Source: RPQJ01 sp963754125 (GTDB lineage: Bacteria; Pseudomonadota; Gammaproteobacteria; Steroidobacterales; Steroidobacteraceae). From it: DNA of 64,000 nucleotides. The position numbers and the translations under genes were made by a program. The stretch spans positions 310,001 through 374,000 of the forward strand of contig CAVWEX010000014.1 of NCBI GenBank assembly GCA_963754125.1. Reading direction: 5' to 3'. Shown here piece by piece: positions 54,827-64,000 of the stretch. Every line of letters starts with the position of its first letter. Position 1 is the first letter of the stretch. Below the pieces are notes generated by a model. That model saw nothing but the letters and a program-made list of their open reading frames with translations. It did not search any database and was not told the origin of the DNA.

Positions 54827-55405
54827 ATGACTGACCAGATTCGAGAACAGATTTCCGCACTGCTCGACGGCGAGCTCGCTTCCGGCGAGATCAGCCTGCT
54901 GGTGCGGCGCATGGAGCGGGATGCAGAGCTGCGCCGCGCCTTCGGCAACTACGTGCTGGCCGGCGAGTCGCTGCGCGCCCCGGGCGGGCTGACGGCGAGC
55001 CCGGGCTTCGCGGCCCGGGTCAGTGCCGCGCTCGAGGCCGACGGAGCTGCAGTTGCTGCGCCCCCGGTGGCCGGCAAGCACGCGCCACGTCGCTGGATGC
55101 GTCCGCTCGCCGGCGCGGCCGTGGCCGCGGGCGCAGCCCTGGCAGCCGTCCTGTTCGTGCCTGCCGGCGACGAGGGCGGCGGCCTGCTGGCCGATCGCAC
55201 GGCTGTCCCCTCTCCGATTACCGTCGCATCCTTGCCGCCCGGAGGCTCGAGCCCGACCCCGGCGCAGAACCAGCGCCTCGCGGGGTACCTCGTTGCGCAC
55301 GGCCAGTACGCCAGCGCGATCGGGCGCCGCAATGCCTGGTCGAATGCGCTTGCGGCCGACCCCGGCATCACCCGCGTCGCCCGCGAGATCGTCGAGAGGC
55401 CCTGA
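54827..55405 (+). CDS. rseA: Anti-sigma-E factor RseA
   Basis: 192 residues. The N-terminal sigma-binding domain is REQISALLDGELASGEISLL with RRMERDAELRRAFGNYVLAG. A single membrane segment (LAGAAVAAGAALAAVLFV, about residues 94-111) is followed by a periplasmic domain with Pro/Ser-rich linker and an RseB-binding C-terminal part (RLAGYLVAHGQYAS). Inner-membrane protein that holds RpoE until DegS and RseP cut it. Confidence 0.93.
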   Translation: MTDQIREQISALLDGELASGEISLLVRRMERDAELRRAFGNYVLAGESLRAPGGLTASPGFAARVSAALEADGAAVAAPPVAGKHAPRRWMRPLAGAAVAAGAALAAVLFVPAGDEGGGLLADRTAVPSPITVASLPPGGSSPTPAQNQRLAGYLVAHGQYASAIGRRNAWSNALAADPGITRVAREIVERP

Positions 55406-56424
55406 TGCGTCGCGTGCTCGCGCTCGCCGTCGCCGGCGTGGTGGCCCTGGCCCTGCCGAGCGCGGAGGCCGCCGGACCGACTGCCCGCGAGTGGCTCGAG
55501 CGCATGACCGAGTCGCTCGCGACGCGCGACTACGACGGCCTGTTCACCCACACCGCCGGGCAGCAGTCGGAGACCATGCGGATCGTCCACCGGATGGAGG
55601 ACGGACGCAGCGTCGAGCGACTGGTCTCCCTCGATGGCAGCGGGCGCGAGATCGTGCGCACGCCGGGGGAAGTGCACTTCTACATGCCGGACCGCCGCGT
55701 CGTGCTGGTCGAGCCGCGTTCGGACGAGGGCTCGCTGCTCAAGGCGCTGCCCGCGCCGGGACCGCGGCTCGATTCCCTCTACACCCTGGAGCTTCGCAAG
55801 GGGCACCGCCTGCTGGGCCGCGACGTGCGCGTGGTGGACGTGCGCCCCCGCGACGAATACCGCTACGGCTACCGGCTCTGGCTGGACCAGAAGACGGCGA
55901 TGCCCCTGCGCTCGGAGGTGGTGGACGGATCCGGCAAGACGGTCGAGGCCATTCACTTCACCCAGCTCGAGGTCGGAGAGGGGATCGATCCGCGGCACCT
56001 GCAGCCGGCGGTGGACACCACGGGCTTCCAGTGGATTCGTGCCGGCCGGCGGGCCGAACCACGGGTCGCCGGGCCGCCGAGCGCCAGCTGGCTGCCGCGC
56101 AAGATGCCGCCGGGCTTCCGTCTCGTCGTGTCTCGCTCACAGGCCGTGCCCGGCTCGCCCATTCCGATGCAGCACCTGATCTTCTCCGACGGCTTCGCGT
56201 CGGTGTCGGTGTTCATCGAGCCGGCGCCGGCGAAAGGTCCGGCACCCCCGGAATCCACCTCGGTGGGCTCGGCCAACGCGTTTTCGACCCAGATGAGCGG
56301 TCACGTCGTGACCGCGGTGGGCGAGGTGCCGGCCGCAACGGTGCGTGACATGGCCACGTCGCTGGCCCCGGTCGACGCCGAGCTGCCGCGGACGGTCACC
56401 GCGCCCGACCCGGCAGAGCGCTGA
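55405..56424 (+). CDS. rseB: Sigma-E regulatory protein RseB/MucB
   Basis: 339 residues. A signal peptide (MRRVLALAVAGVVALALPSAEA) exports it to the periplasm, where it caps RseA and senses mislocalised lipids/LPS. The large LolA-like domain contains EWLERMTESLATRDYDGLFTH and YRYGYRLWLDQKTAMPLRSE; the small C-terminal domain contains HLIFSDGFASVSVFIEP. Its ATG shares a base with the rseA stop (TGATG). Confidence 0.95.
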   Translation: MRRVLALAVAGVVALALPSAEAAGPTAREWLERMTESLATRDYDGLFTHTAGQQSETMRIVHRMEDGRSVERLVSLDGSGREIVRTPGEVHFYMPDRRVVLVEPRSDEGSLLKALPAPGPRLDSLYTLELRKGHRLLGRDVRVVDVRPRDEYRYGYRLWLDQKTAMPLRSEVVDGSGKTVEAIHFTQLEVGEGIDPRHLQPAVDTTGFQWIRAGRRAEPRVAGPPSASWLPRKMPPGFRLVVSRSQAVPGSPIPMQHLIFSDGFASVSVFIEPAPAKGPAPPESTSVGSANAFSTQMSGHVVTAVGEVPAATVRDMATSLAPVDAELPRTVTAPDPAER

Positions 56425-56440
56425 CCGCAAGCCGAGTCCC

Positions 56441-56884
56441 GTGAAAGCCGCAGCCCGCGTGCTGGAGGTCAACGGGGAGCAGGCGCGACTGGCCTGCGAC
56501 TCCACGGCCGCCGTCTGTCCGGCGTGCGCGGCCCGGGGCGGTTGCGCGCTGCAACGCTTCGCCGGTGGCCGCGAATCCCGCCTCGAGATCTCGACGCACG
56601 CCGTGGACGGCGTCCTGCTCGTTCCCGGATCGCGGGTGTGGGTGGAGGTCGACGACGGCGCGCTCGTGGGAGCCGCGGCCCGTGCCTGCCTCCCGCCGCT
56701 CGCGGGCCTGCTCGCGGTTCCGCTGCTGGTGCACGCTGCCGCCGTGGGGAGCGGCGAGGGCGTGCTGCTGCTCGGCGCGGTGGCGGGCTTGCTGCTCGGC
56801 TGGGCGGCGGCACGGGCCTGGCTCCGGCGCTCACCGCCGGAATTCGCGGTTCGGCTGGCGGAGGAGCCGGGCCATGGCGGCTGA
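56441..56884 (+). CDS. rseC: RseC/MucC-type redox-associated membrane protein
   Basis: 147 residues, GTG start. The cytoplasmic N-terminal part has the Cys cluster VCPACAARGGCALQRF, as in RseC/MucC; two membrane segments follow (LAGLLAVPLLVHAAAVG and VLLLGAVAGLLLGWAAA). RseC is a positive modulator of sigma-E and also linked to SoxR reduction. It overlaps the next gene by 11 bases. Confidence 0.9.
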   Translation: MKAAARVLEVNGEQARLACDSTAAVCPACAARGGCALQRFAGGRESRLEISTHAVDGVLLVPGSRVWVEVDDGALVGAAARACLPPLAGLLAVPLLVHAAAVGSGEGVLLLGAVAGLLLGWAAARAWLRRSPPEFAVRLAEEPGHGG

Positions 56885-57122
56885 TTTCCGGTTCCTCGTC
56901 CTCTACGTGCGCGACGGCTGCCACCTCTGCGACCAGTTCCTGGTCGAGCTGTCCATGGACCTTGGGCCCCAGATCGAGCGGCTCGCCGTGGTGGACGTCG
57001 ACCGTGATCCGGACCTGGCCTCGCGGTTCGGCCTCCGCGTGCCGGTCCTGGAGATGGACGGCGAGGTGCTCTGCGAGGGGTATTACGATGGGGCCGGAGT
57101 GCGGCGGGCGCTGCAGGTATAA
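56874..57122 (+). CDS. Glutaredoxin-like (DUF836) thioredoxin-fold protein
   Basis: 82 residues. FLVLYVRDGCHLCDQFLVEL contains a CxxC at the usual glutaredoxin position; VVDVDRDPDLASRFGLRVPV has the cis-Pro (VPV) and EVLCEGYYD the C-terminal part. The family is widespread next to lepA in gammaproteobacteria. Its TAA stop is the middle of the lepA TATAAT box. Confidence 0.88.
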   Translation: MAADFRFLVLYVRDGCHLCDQFLVELSMDLGPQIERLAVVDVDRDPDLASRFGLRVPVLEMDGEVLCEGYYDGAGVRRALQV

Positions 57123-57123
57123 T
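57118..57123 (+). promoter_or_regulatory. Consensus -10 box before lepA
   Basis: A perfect TATAAT 42 bases before the lepA ATG, overlapping the stop codon of the upstream gene. The -35 region is GC-rich and has no clear match. Confidence 0.45.
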
Positions 57124-57164
57124 GCCGCGTTTTGCGCCGGCGCCGGGCCGGAGTGCCCGCACCG

Positions 57165-58961
<1,797 letters not shown>

Positions 58962-58993
58962 CCCGGCGGCTCTCCGCCTTGTGACGCAAGGCA

Positions 58994-59022
58994 TTGATGG
59001 GGCGCGTGAATTGCACAATACT
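58994..59022 (+). promoter_or_regulatory. Candidate lepB promoter
   Basis: TTGATG (58994-58999) and AATACT (59017-59022) are spaced by 17 bases, each 4 of 6 matches, in the short lepA-lepB gap; the lepB start is 25 bases beyond. Confidence 0.45.
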
Positions 59023-59046
59023 CGCGCGGCCCGCGTGAGGTGACCC

Positions 59047-59826
59047 TTGATTTTCGACTTCTCGTTCGTGCTGGTGATCGCCACCCTCGTGACCGGCCTG
59101 GTCTGGGCGGCGGATGCCTGGTTGTTCAAGCCCCGGCGGCTCGCCCGGGCCGGCTCCGGCGCGATGCCGGGCGAACCGGTGCTGGTGGAGTACGCCCGCT
59201 CGTTCTTCCCGATCATCCTGATCGTGCTGGTGATCCGCTCGTTCCTGTTCGAGCCGTTCCGCATCCCGTCGGACTCGATGATGCCGACGCTGCTCGACGG
59301 CGACTTCATCTTCGTGAACAAGTTCACCTACGGGCTGCGCCTGCCGGTCGCGAACACCGAGGTGGTGCGCCTCGGTTCGCCCGAGCGCGGCGACGTGGTC
59401 GTGTTCCGCCTGCCGTCGGATCCCTCGACCAACTACATCAAGCGGCTGGTGGGCCTGCCGGGCGATCACATCGTGGTTCGCGAGAAGCAGGTGTACGTGA
59501 ACGGTCAGCCCCAGGTGCTCGCCCCCGACGGCATCTACGAGGGCTTCGGCCACACCGGTGCGCAGGTGTCGCTCGAGCAGCTCGGGGCGGTGCCGCACCG
59601 GGTGCTCCACATCCCCGGGCGTCCGTCCTACGATTTCGACGACGTCGTGCCCGCCGGGCACTACTTCATGATGGGCGACAACCGCGACAACAGCCGCGAC
59701 AGCCGCTTCCCCGAGGTGGGCTTCGTGCCCGAGGACCTCATCGTCGGCAAGGCCGTGCGCATCTGGCTGAACTGGAACCTCCCGAACGCCCCCATCTGGA
59801 GCCGCATCGGCGGCGCGATCCACTGA
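59047..59826 (+). CDS. lepB: Signal peptidase I
   Basis: 259 residues, TTG start. Two N-terminal membrane segments (FVLVIATLVTGLVWAA and FFPIILIVLVIRSFLFEPF). The catalytic Ser is in IPSDSMMPTLLDGD and the general-base Lys in TNYIKRLVGLPGD; box E is GHYFMMGDNRDNSRDSR. Cleaves Sec signal peptides such as those of BamA, Skp and RseB here. Confidence 0.96.
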   Translation: MIFDFSFVLVIATLVTGLVWAADAWLFKPRRLARAGSGAMPGEPVLVEYARSFFPIILIVLVIRSFLFEPFRIPSDSMMPTLLDGDFIFVNKFTYGLRLPVANTEVVRLGSPERGDVVVFRLPSDPSTNYIKRLVGLPGDHIVVREKQVYVNGQPQVLAPDGIYEGFGHTGAQVSLEQLGAVPHRVLHIPGRPSYDFDDVVPAGHYFMMGDNRDNSRDSRFPEVGFVPEDLIVGKAVRIWLNWNLPNAPIWSRIGGAIH

Positions 59827-59845
59827 ACATCCAACGGAGTCCCTC

Positions 59846-60211
59846 ATGAAACAGCGTCAGCGCGGCGCGACCTTCCTCGGGATGGTCACGATCCTGCTCA
59901 TCCTCGGCGCCGGCCTCTACGCGGCGATCCGGCTCGTGCCGGTGTACCTCGACTACACCAAGGTGGCCCGCGCGCTCGAGCAGGTGCGCGACGAGCATGC
60001 GGCGATCGAAACCAACCCCCAGATGATCCGCAATTCGCTGGAGCGCCGCTGGGACGTCGAGGACATCAAGGGCATCGGCTGGAAGGAGATCGAGATCAAG
60101 AAGGTCGACGATGGCTACGACATGAACGCAGCCTACGAGGTCGAGCAGCCCTTCGTCGCGAACGTCTTCCTGCTCGCGAAGTTCGACAAGTCCGTCACCG
60201 TGCAGCAGTGA
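59846..60211 (+). CDS. DUF4845 membrane protein
   Basis: 121 residues. QRGATFLGMVTILLILGAGL with following YAAIRLVPVYLDYTKV is a type-IV-pilin-like N-terminal membrane helix, then a small alpha/beta periplasmic part. Members are regularly found between lepB and rnc in beta- and gammaproteobacteria, often in the same transcript. No function is established. Confidence 0.85.
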   Translation: MKQRQRGATFLGMVTILLILGAGLYAAIRLVPVYLDYTKVARALEQVRDEHAAIETNPQMIRNSLERRWDVEDIKGIGWKEIEIKKVDDGYDMNAAYEVEQPFVANVFLLAKFDKSVTVQQ

Positions 60212-60218
60212 GCCCGGC

Positions 60219-60908
60219 TTGCTGACCGCCGGTGAATGGGCTCTGGCGCGGCTCGGGTACGAGTTCCGCGACCCGGCGCTGCTCGAGGCGGCGCTGACCC
60301 ACCGCAGCGCGGGCCGTCGCAACTACGAGCGGCTCGAGTTCGTGGGCGACGCGGTGCTCAATTTCGCCGTCGCCGCGCTGCTCTACCGCGCCTGCCCGGA
60401 CGCCGACGAAGGCGAGTTGAGCCGCTACCGTGCGGCGCTGGTGAGCGGCAGTTCGCTCGCCGACGTCGCCGCGGAGCTGCGGCTCGGCGAGCAGTTGCGC
60501 CTCGGCGGGGGCGAGATGAAGAGCGGTGGCCACCGCCGCAGCTCCATCCTTGCCGACGCGCTCGAGGCGCTGCTCGGCGCCGTGTACCTGGACGGCGGGA
60601 TCGGCGCCGCCTCCGCGGTGATCGAGGCGCTGCTCGCGGACCGCCTCGGCGCGCTGCCCGAGGCCCAGGAGCTCAAGGACCCGAAGACGCGGCTGCAGGA
60701 ACAGCTGCAGGCGCGCGGCCTGCCGCTGCCGGCCTATGCCGTGGAGGCCGTGAGCGGCGAGCCGCACGAGCAGTGGTTCGTCGCCCGCTGCGAGGTGGGG
60801 GCGCTCGATCTGCAGTCGCTCGGCGAGGGCACGAGCCGTCGCCGCGCGGAACAGGAAGCCGCGCGGCAGCTGCTGGAGACGCTGTCGCGGCCGGCGGGCG
60901 CGCCATGA
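60219..60908 (+). CDS. rnc: Ribonuclease III
   Basis: 229 residues, TTG start 8 bases after the preceding gene. The catalytic signature is NYERLEFVGDAVLNFAVAALL; ILADALEALLGAVYLDGG holds the later acidic residues. The C-terminal dsRNA-binding domain runs from DPKTRLQEQLQARGLPLPAY to RAEQEAARQLLE. Processes rRNA and regulates some mRNAs. It overlaps era by 4 bases, the common rnc-era coupling. Confidence 0.96.
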   Translation: MLTAGEWALARLGYEFRDPALLEAALTHRSAGRRNYERLEFVGDAVLNFAVAALLYRACPDADEGELSRYRAALVSGSSLADVAAELRLGEQLRLGGGEMKSGGHRRSSILADALEALLGAVYLDGGIGAASAVIEALLADRLGALPEAQELKDPKTRLQEQLQARGLPLPAYAVEAVSGEPHEQWFVARCEVGALDLQSLGEGTSRRRAEQEAARQLLETLSRPAGAP

Positions 60909-61843
60909 GCGGGCCCGTGGGTATGGAAGGTGATGGCGCAGCGACGGGGGACGGGCGCTGCGGCATCGCCGCCCTGGTCGGCCGGCCGAACGTCGGCAAG
61001 TCCACCCTGCTGAACGCGCTGCTCGGGCGCAAGGTCAGCATCGTGAGTCCGCGGCCGCAGACCACCCGCACGCGCATCCACGGCGTGCTCACCCGGCCGG
61101 GCCTGCAGATCGTGTTCGCCGACCTGCCCGGCATCCACTCGAAGCAGCCGCGCGCGATCAACCGCTACATGAACCGCACCGCGCTCGCCTCGCTGGCGGA
61201 CGCCGACGTCAACCTGTTCGTCATCGAGGCGCTGCGCTGGACCGACGAGGACGAGCGGGCGCTCGAGGAACTGCGCCGCGCGGGCCGTCCGATCATCCTC
61301 GTGATCAACAAGGTCGACCGCGCCCAGCCGAAGGAGCGCCTGCTGCCGTTCATCGCCGAGATGACGCGGAGGGCGGAGTTCGCCGAGGTGCTGCCGCTGT
61401 CGGCCTTGAAGCACAAGAACCTCGAGCGCCTGCCCGAGGTGATCGGCCGCTACCTGCCGGAATCGCCGCAACTCTATCCCGCCGACCAGCTCACCGACGC
61501 GAGCGACCGCTTCATGGCGGCGGAGATCGTCCGCGAGAAGCTGACGCGCCGGCTGCAGGAGGAACTGCCCTACGGCCTGTTCGTCGAGGTGGAAGGCATG
61601 GGCGAGGCGGAAGACGAGCCCGGCAAGCTCGTGGTGCAGGCAGTGATCTGGGTGGAGCGCACCGGCCAGAAGGCCATCGTCATCGGCAAGGGCGGCGAGC
61701 TGCTGAAGGAAGTCGGGCGCGCCGCGCGGATCGAGCTGCGGCAGCACTTCGGCCGGCCGGTGCACCTCGAGCTGTGGGTCAAGGTGCGCGAGGGCTGGTC
61801 GGACGACGAGAGCGTGCTGCGCCGCTTCGGGTTCGAGACGTGA
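60905..61843 (+). CDS. era: GTPase Era
   Basis: 312 residues. G1 GRPNVGKSTLLNALLG, the switch region RPQTTRTRIHGV, G3 DLPGIHSKQPRAIN, G4 NKVDRAQ; the C-terminal KH domain has GQKAIVIGKGGELLKEVGRAA. Binds the 3' end of 16S rRNA in 30S maturation. An N-terminal lead of about 18 residues precedes the GTPase domain. Overlaps recO by 4 bases. Confidence 0.97.
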   Translation: MSGPVGMEGDGAATGDGRCGIAALVGRPNVGKSTLLNALLGRKVSIVSPRPQTTRTRIHGVLTRPGLQIVFADLPGIHSKQPRAINRYMNRTALASLADADVNLFVIEALRWTDEDERALEELRRAGRPIILVINKVDRAQPKERLLPFIAEMTRRAEFAEVLPLSALKHKNLERLPEVIGRYLPESPQLYPADQLTDASDRFMAAEIVREKLTRRLQEELPYGLFVEVEGMGEAEDEPGKLVVQAVIWVERTGQKAIVIGKGGELLKEVGRAARIELRQHFGRPVHLELWVKVREGWSDDESVLRRFGFET

Positions 61844-62589
61844 CCGCCGCGGCGCGACGGGTGCAGCTCGAGCCTGCGTTCCTGCTGCACCACTACCCGT
61901 TCCGAGAATCGAGCCGCATCCTCGAGCTGTTCACCCGCGGGCACGGCCGGATGTCGCTGTTCGCACGCGCTGCGCGCCGCGGCGGCTCGGCGCTGCCCGC
62001 CGCGCTGCAGCCGTTCGCCGAGGTGCTGGTGTCGTGGAGTGCGCGCGGCGAGGCGGGACAGCTGACCGGCGCGGAGACCGTCCGACCGCCGGCGTTCCTT
62101 GCGGGCGATCGATTGATGAGCGGCTTCTACGTCAACGAGCTGCTCCTGAAGCTGCTGCCCCGGCAGGATCCACACCCGCAGCTCTACGAGGCCTACGAGC
62201 GGCTGCTCGCCGGCCTGCAGGACCGCGCGAGCGATCCGGCGCGCGACCTGCGACTCTTCGAGAAGCGCCTGCTCGAGGAACTCGGCTGGGGACTCGACCT
62301 CGCGCAGGATGCCGGCAGCGGCGAGCCCATCGAGCCGCGGCGAGCCTACCGTTACCGCGTGGACGGCGGCGCCGAGGCCGTCGGAGGCGTGGCCGAGGGT
62401 ACGATGATCTTCGCCGGCGCCTCGCTGCTGTCGCTCGCCCGCGAGGAACTCACCGACCCGCAGAGTCTCGCCGATGCGCGCCGGCTGCTCCGCGCCGCCA
62501 TCGAGCAGTGCCTGGACGGCCGGCCGCTGCGCACGCGCGAGGTCATGCGGGCGATGCGCGCCCACGGCGGAGCCGGACCCGGAGGTTGA
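61840..62589 (+). CDS. recO: DNA repair protein RecO
   Basis: 249 residues, GTG start in the GTGA overlap with era. The N-terminal OB fold is LEPAFLLHHYPFRESSRILELFTRGHGRMSLFA-like; the helical C-terminal part contains GFYVNELLLKLLPRQDPHP and LRLFEKRLLEELGWGLDL. It loads RecA on SSB-coated gaps with RecR. Era-recO-pdxJ is a conserved order. Confidence 0.94.
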   Translation: MTAAARRVQLEPAFLLHHYPFRESSRILELFTRGHGRMSLFARAARRGGSALPAALQPFAEVLVSWSARGEAGQLTGAETVRPPAFLAGDRLMSGFYVNELLLKLLPRQDPHPQLYEAYERLLAGLQDRASDPARDLRLFEKRLLEELGWGLDLAQDAGSGEPIEPRRAYRYRVDGGAEAVGGVAEGTMIFAGASLLSLAREELTDPQSLADARRLLRAAIEQCLDGRPLRTREVMRAMRAHGGAGPGG

Positions 62590-62592
62590 AGC

Positions 62593-63345
62593 GTGCTCAC
62601 CCATCCCCTGCGACTCGGCGTCAACATCGACCACGTGGCCACGCTGCGCCAGGTGCGTCGCGCGAACTATCCCGACCCGCTGCTCGCCGCGCTGATCGCC
62701 GAGCAGTCGGGTGCGGACAGCATCACGCTGCACCTGCGCGAGGATCGCCGACACATCCAGGACCACGACGTCGAGCGCATGCGCCAGGCGCTGCAGACGC
62801 GCATGAACCTCGAGATGGCGGCGACGGACGGCATGATCGCCATCGCGCGTCGCGTCCGCCCGCAGGACTGCTGCCTGGTGCCCGAGCGGCGCGAGGAGCT
62901 CACCACCGAGGGCGGGCTCGACGTCGCGGCGCAGGTCGGCCGGCTGCGGGAGGCGTGCACGGCACTCCGTGAGGCCGGCAGCCGCGTGTCGCTGTTCGTC
63001 GATCCGGAACCCGAGCAGCTCGAGGCCGCGTTCGAGGCCGGGGCGCCCGTGGTCGAGCTGCACACCGGCGCCTACGCCGAGGCGACCGGCGAGCGCCAGG
63101 CGCTCGAGCTCTCCCGCCTGCTCGAGGCGGCCCGCTTCGGTTCGCGCATCGGCCTGACGGTGCACGCCGGGCACGGCCTGCACTACCACAACGTGCAGCC
63201 GGTCGCGGCCATCGCCGAGATCGTCGAGCTCAACATCGGCCACGCCATCGTCGCGCGCGCCGTCGTGGACGGCATGGCCGCTGCGGTCCGCGGCATGAAG
63301 GACCTCATGACCGCCGCGCGCCACGGCCTTGCGACAGGCGGCTGA
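62593..63345 (+). CDS. pdxJ: Pyridoxine 5'-phosphate synthase
   Basis: Condenses deoxyxylulose 5-phosphate with aminoacetone phosphate to form PNP. 250 residues, GTG start. LGVNIDHVATLRQVRR, the GADSITLHLREDRRHIQD loop and GLTVHAGHGLHYHNV are diagnostic. PLP from this route is needed by DapC in this window. Follows recO by 3 bases. Confidence 0.97.
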   Translation: MLTHPLRLGVNIDHVATLRQVRRANYPDPLLAALIAEQSGADSITLHLREDRRHIQDHDVERMRQALQTRMNLEMAATDGMIAIARRVRPQDCCLVPERREELTTEGGLDVAAQVGRLREACTALREAGSRVSLFVDPEPEQLEAAFEAGAPVVELHTGAYAEATGERQALELSRLLEAARFGSRIGLTVHAGHGLHYHNVQPVAAIAEIVELNIGHAIVARAVVDGMAAAVRGMKDLMTAARHGLATGG

Positions 63346-63354
63346 GGGCGGACC

Positions 63355-63744
63355 GTGATCTTCGGCATCGGCACCGACGTCGTGCAGCTCGCCCGCATCG
63401 AGGAGGTGTTCGCCCGCCACGGCGAGCACTTCGTGCGACGCCTGCTGATGCCCGAGGAGGAGGCGGCCTTCCGCCGTTACAAGCGGCCGGTGCGCTTCCT
63501 CGCCATGCGCTTCGCGGCCAAGGAGGCGCTCGTCAAGGCGCTCGGCACCGGGTTCGCGCACGGCATCTGGATCCGCGACGTCGGCATCGCGCCGAACGCC
63601 TGGGGCCGGCCCGAGCCCATCTGGTCCGAGCGCGGCCGGGCCCTGCGCGACCGCCTCGGTGCGGGCGCGGGCCACGTCACGCTCACCGACGAGGCGGGGC
63701 TCGTCGTGGCCGTCGCCGTGCTCATGCGCAAGGAGTCCCAGTGA
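63355..63744 (+). CDS. acpS: Holo-[acyl-carrier-protein] synthase
   Basis: Attaches phosphopantetheine from CoA to ACP. 129 residues, GTG start. IFGIGTDVVQLARIEEV holds the metal-binding Asp and FAAKEALVKALGTGF the Glu and Lys of the AcpS family. Coupled to pdxJ (9-base gap) and overlapping the next start by 4 bases. Confidence 0.97.
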   Translation: MIFGIGTDVVQLARIEEVFARHGEHFVRRLLMPEEEAAFRRYKRPVRFLAMRFAAKEALVKALGTGFAHGIWIRDVGIAPNAWGRPEPIWSERGRALRDRLGAGAGHVTLTDEAGLVVAVAVLMRKESQ

Positions 63745-64000
63745 CCATCAGCAACGTCTTCGCCTTCGACATCGAGACCGTGCCCGACGTCGAGTTCGGC
63801 CGCCGGCTGCACGGCCTCGAGGGGCTCACCGACAAGCAGGTGGGCTACGTCATGCAGACCCGGCAGCGCGAGCAGACGGGGTCGGAGTTTCTCTCGCTCG
63901 AGCAGCACCGGGTGGTGGCGATCTCGGTCGCGATGCGCACGCGCGACGGCTTCAAGGCCTGGAGCCTCGGCGAGCCCGACGCGCCCGAGGCCGAGCTGGT
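63741..64000 (+). CDS. Predicted 3'-5' exonuclease (PolB-like), N-terminal fragment
   Basis: Begins with GTG in the GTGA overlap with acpS and runs off the right edge; about 86 residues are visible. VFAFDIETVPDVEFGRRLHG is the ExoI DxE motif of the RNase H-like exonuclease fold in the family often annotated as predicted 3'-5' exonuclease (PF10108-type); LSLEQHRVVAISVAMR continues the fold. No catalytic residues beyond the first motif are visible. Confidence 0.75.
   Translation, partial: MTISNVFAFDIETVPDVEFGRRLHGLEGLTDKQVGYVMQTRQREQTGSEFLSLEQHRVVAISVAMRTRDGFKAWSLGEPDAPEAEL

Overview
The window is 64 kb of GC-rich, almost gap-free bacterial chromosome. Gene content and order point to a gammaproteobacterium of the Xanthomonadales/Nevskiales/Steroidobacterales type. 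The runs rpsB-tsf-pyrH-frr-uppS-cdsA-dxr-rseP-bamA-skp-lpxD-fabZ-lpxA-lpxB-rnhB-dnaE-accA-tilS, pyrG-kdsA-eno-ftsB-ispD-ispF-truD, surE-pcm, rpfE-recJ-prfB-lysS, sdhCDAB-sdhE-cptA, rpoE-rseA-rseB-rseC and lepA-lepB-DUF4845-rnc-era-recO-pdxJ-acpS are all recognisable. This placement is inferred from gene order and family content, not from a tree.

Layout. 1-990 (minus): arsenic resistance (arsR, arsC, start of an ACR3 pump). 1060-1890 (minus): dapD. 2090-7567: an accessory patch with a beta-helix lipoprotein and a TonB-dependent receptor (plus) converging on a phytase-like beta-propeller lipoprotein (minus); the last is the distal gene of a minus-strand map-glnD-dapC operon. 12.4-34.4 kb (plus): translation factors, isoprenoid and phospholipid precursors, outer-membrane assembly, lipid A, DNA polymerase III alpha, an NSS transporter, accA and tilS. 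34.4-40.9 kb: pyrG, kdsA, eno, ftsB, ispD, ispF and truD, tightly coupled by 4-base overlaps. 40.9-48.9 kb: smr (minus), surE, pcm, an Mth938-domain gene (minus), rpfE, recJ, prfB with its programmed frameshift, and lysS. 48.9-53.5 kb: ygfZ (minus), a small DUF1674 gene and succinate dehydrogenase. 53.5-64 kb: sdhE-cptA, the sigma-E regulon control genes, a thioredoxin-fold protein, lepA, lepB, rnc, era, recO, pdxJ, acpS and the start of a predicted exonuclease.

How the genes fit together. Most of the window is core growth machinery: protein synthesis (rpsB, tsf, frr, prfB, lysS, lepA, map, tilS, truD), envelope building (dapD/dapC for meso-DAP, uppS, cdsA, lpxD/A/B, kdsA, bamA, skp, lepB) and envelope stress sensing (rseP, rpoE, rseA, rseB, rseC). 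dxr, ispD and ispF feed the isoprenoid substrate used by UppS. The accessory part is the ars cluster and the TonB receptor/phytase-like patch, which I read as a possible organophosphate (phytate-type) scavenging locus.

Quality warning. At least eleven genes, most of them normally essential, contain one or more single-base frame breaks: the beta-helix lipoprotein, the TonB receptor, glnD, dxr, dnaE, smr, surE, rpfE, recJ, prfB (besides its natural shift) and sdhC. The breaks share no motif and are mostly +1. I attribute them to sequence or assembly error, so these genes are given as full-length spans. I see no insertion sequence, prophage, CRISPR array, tRNA or rRNA gene.
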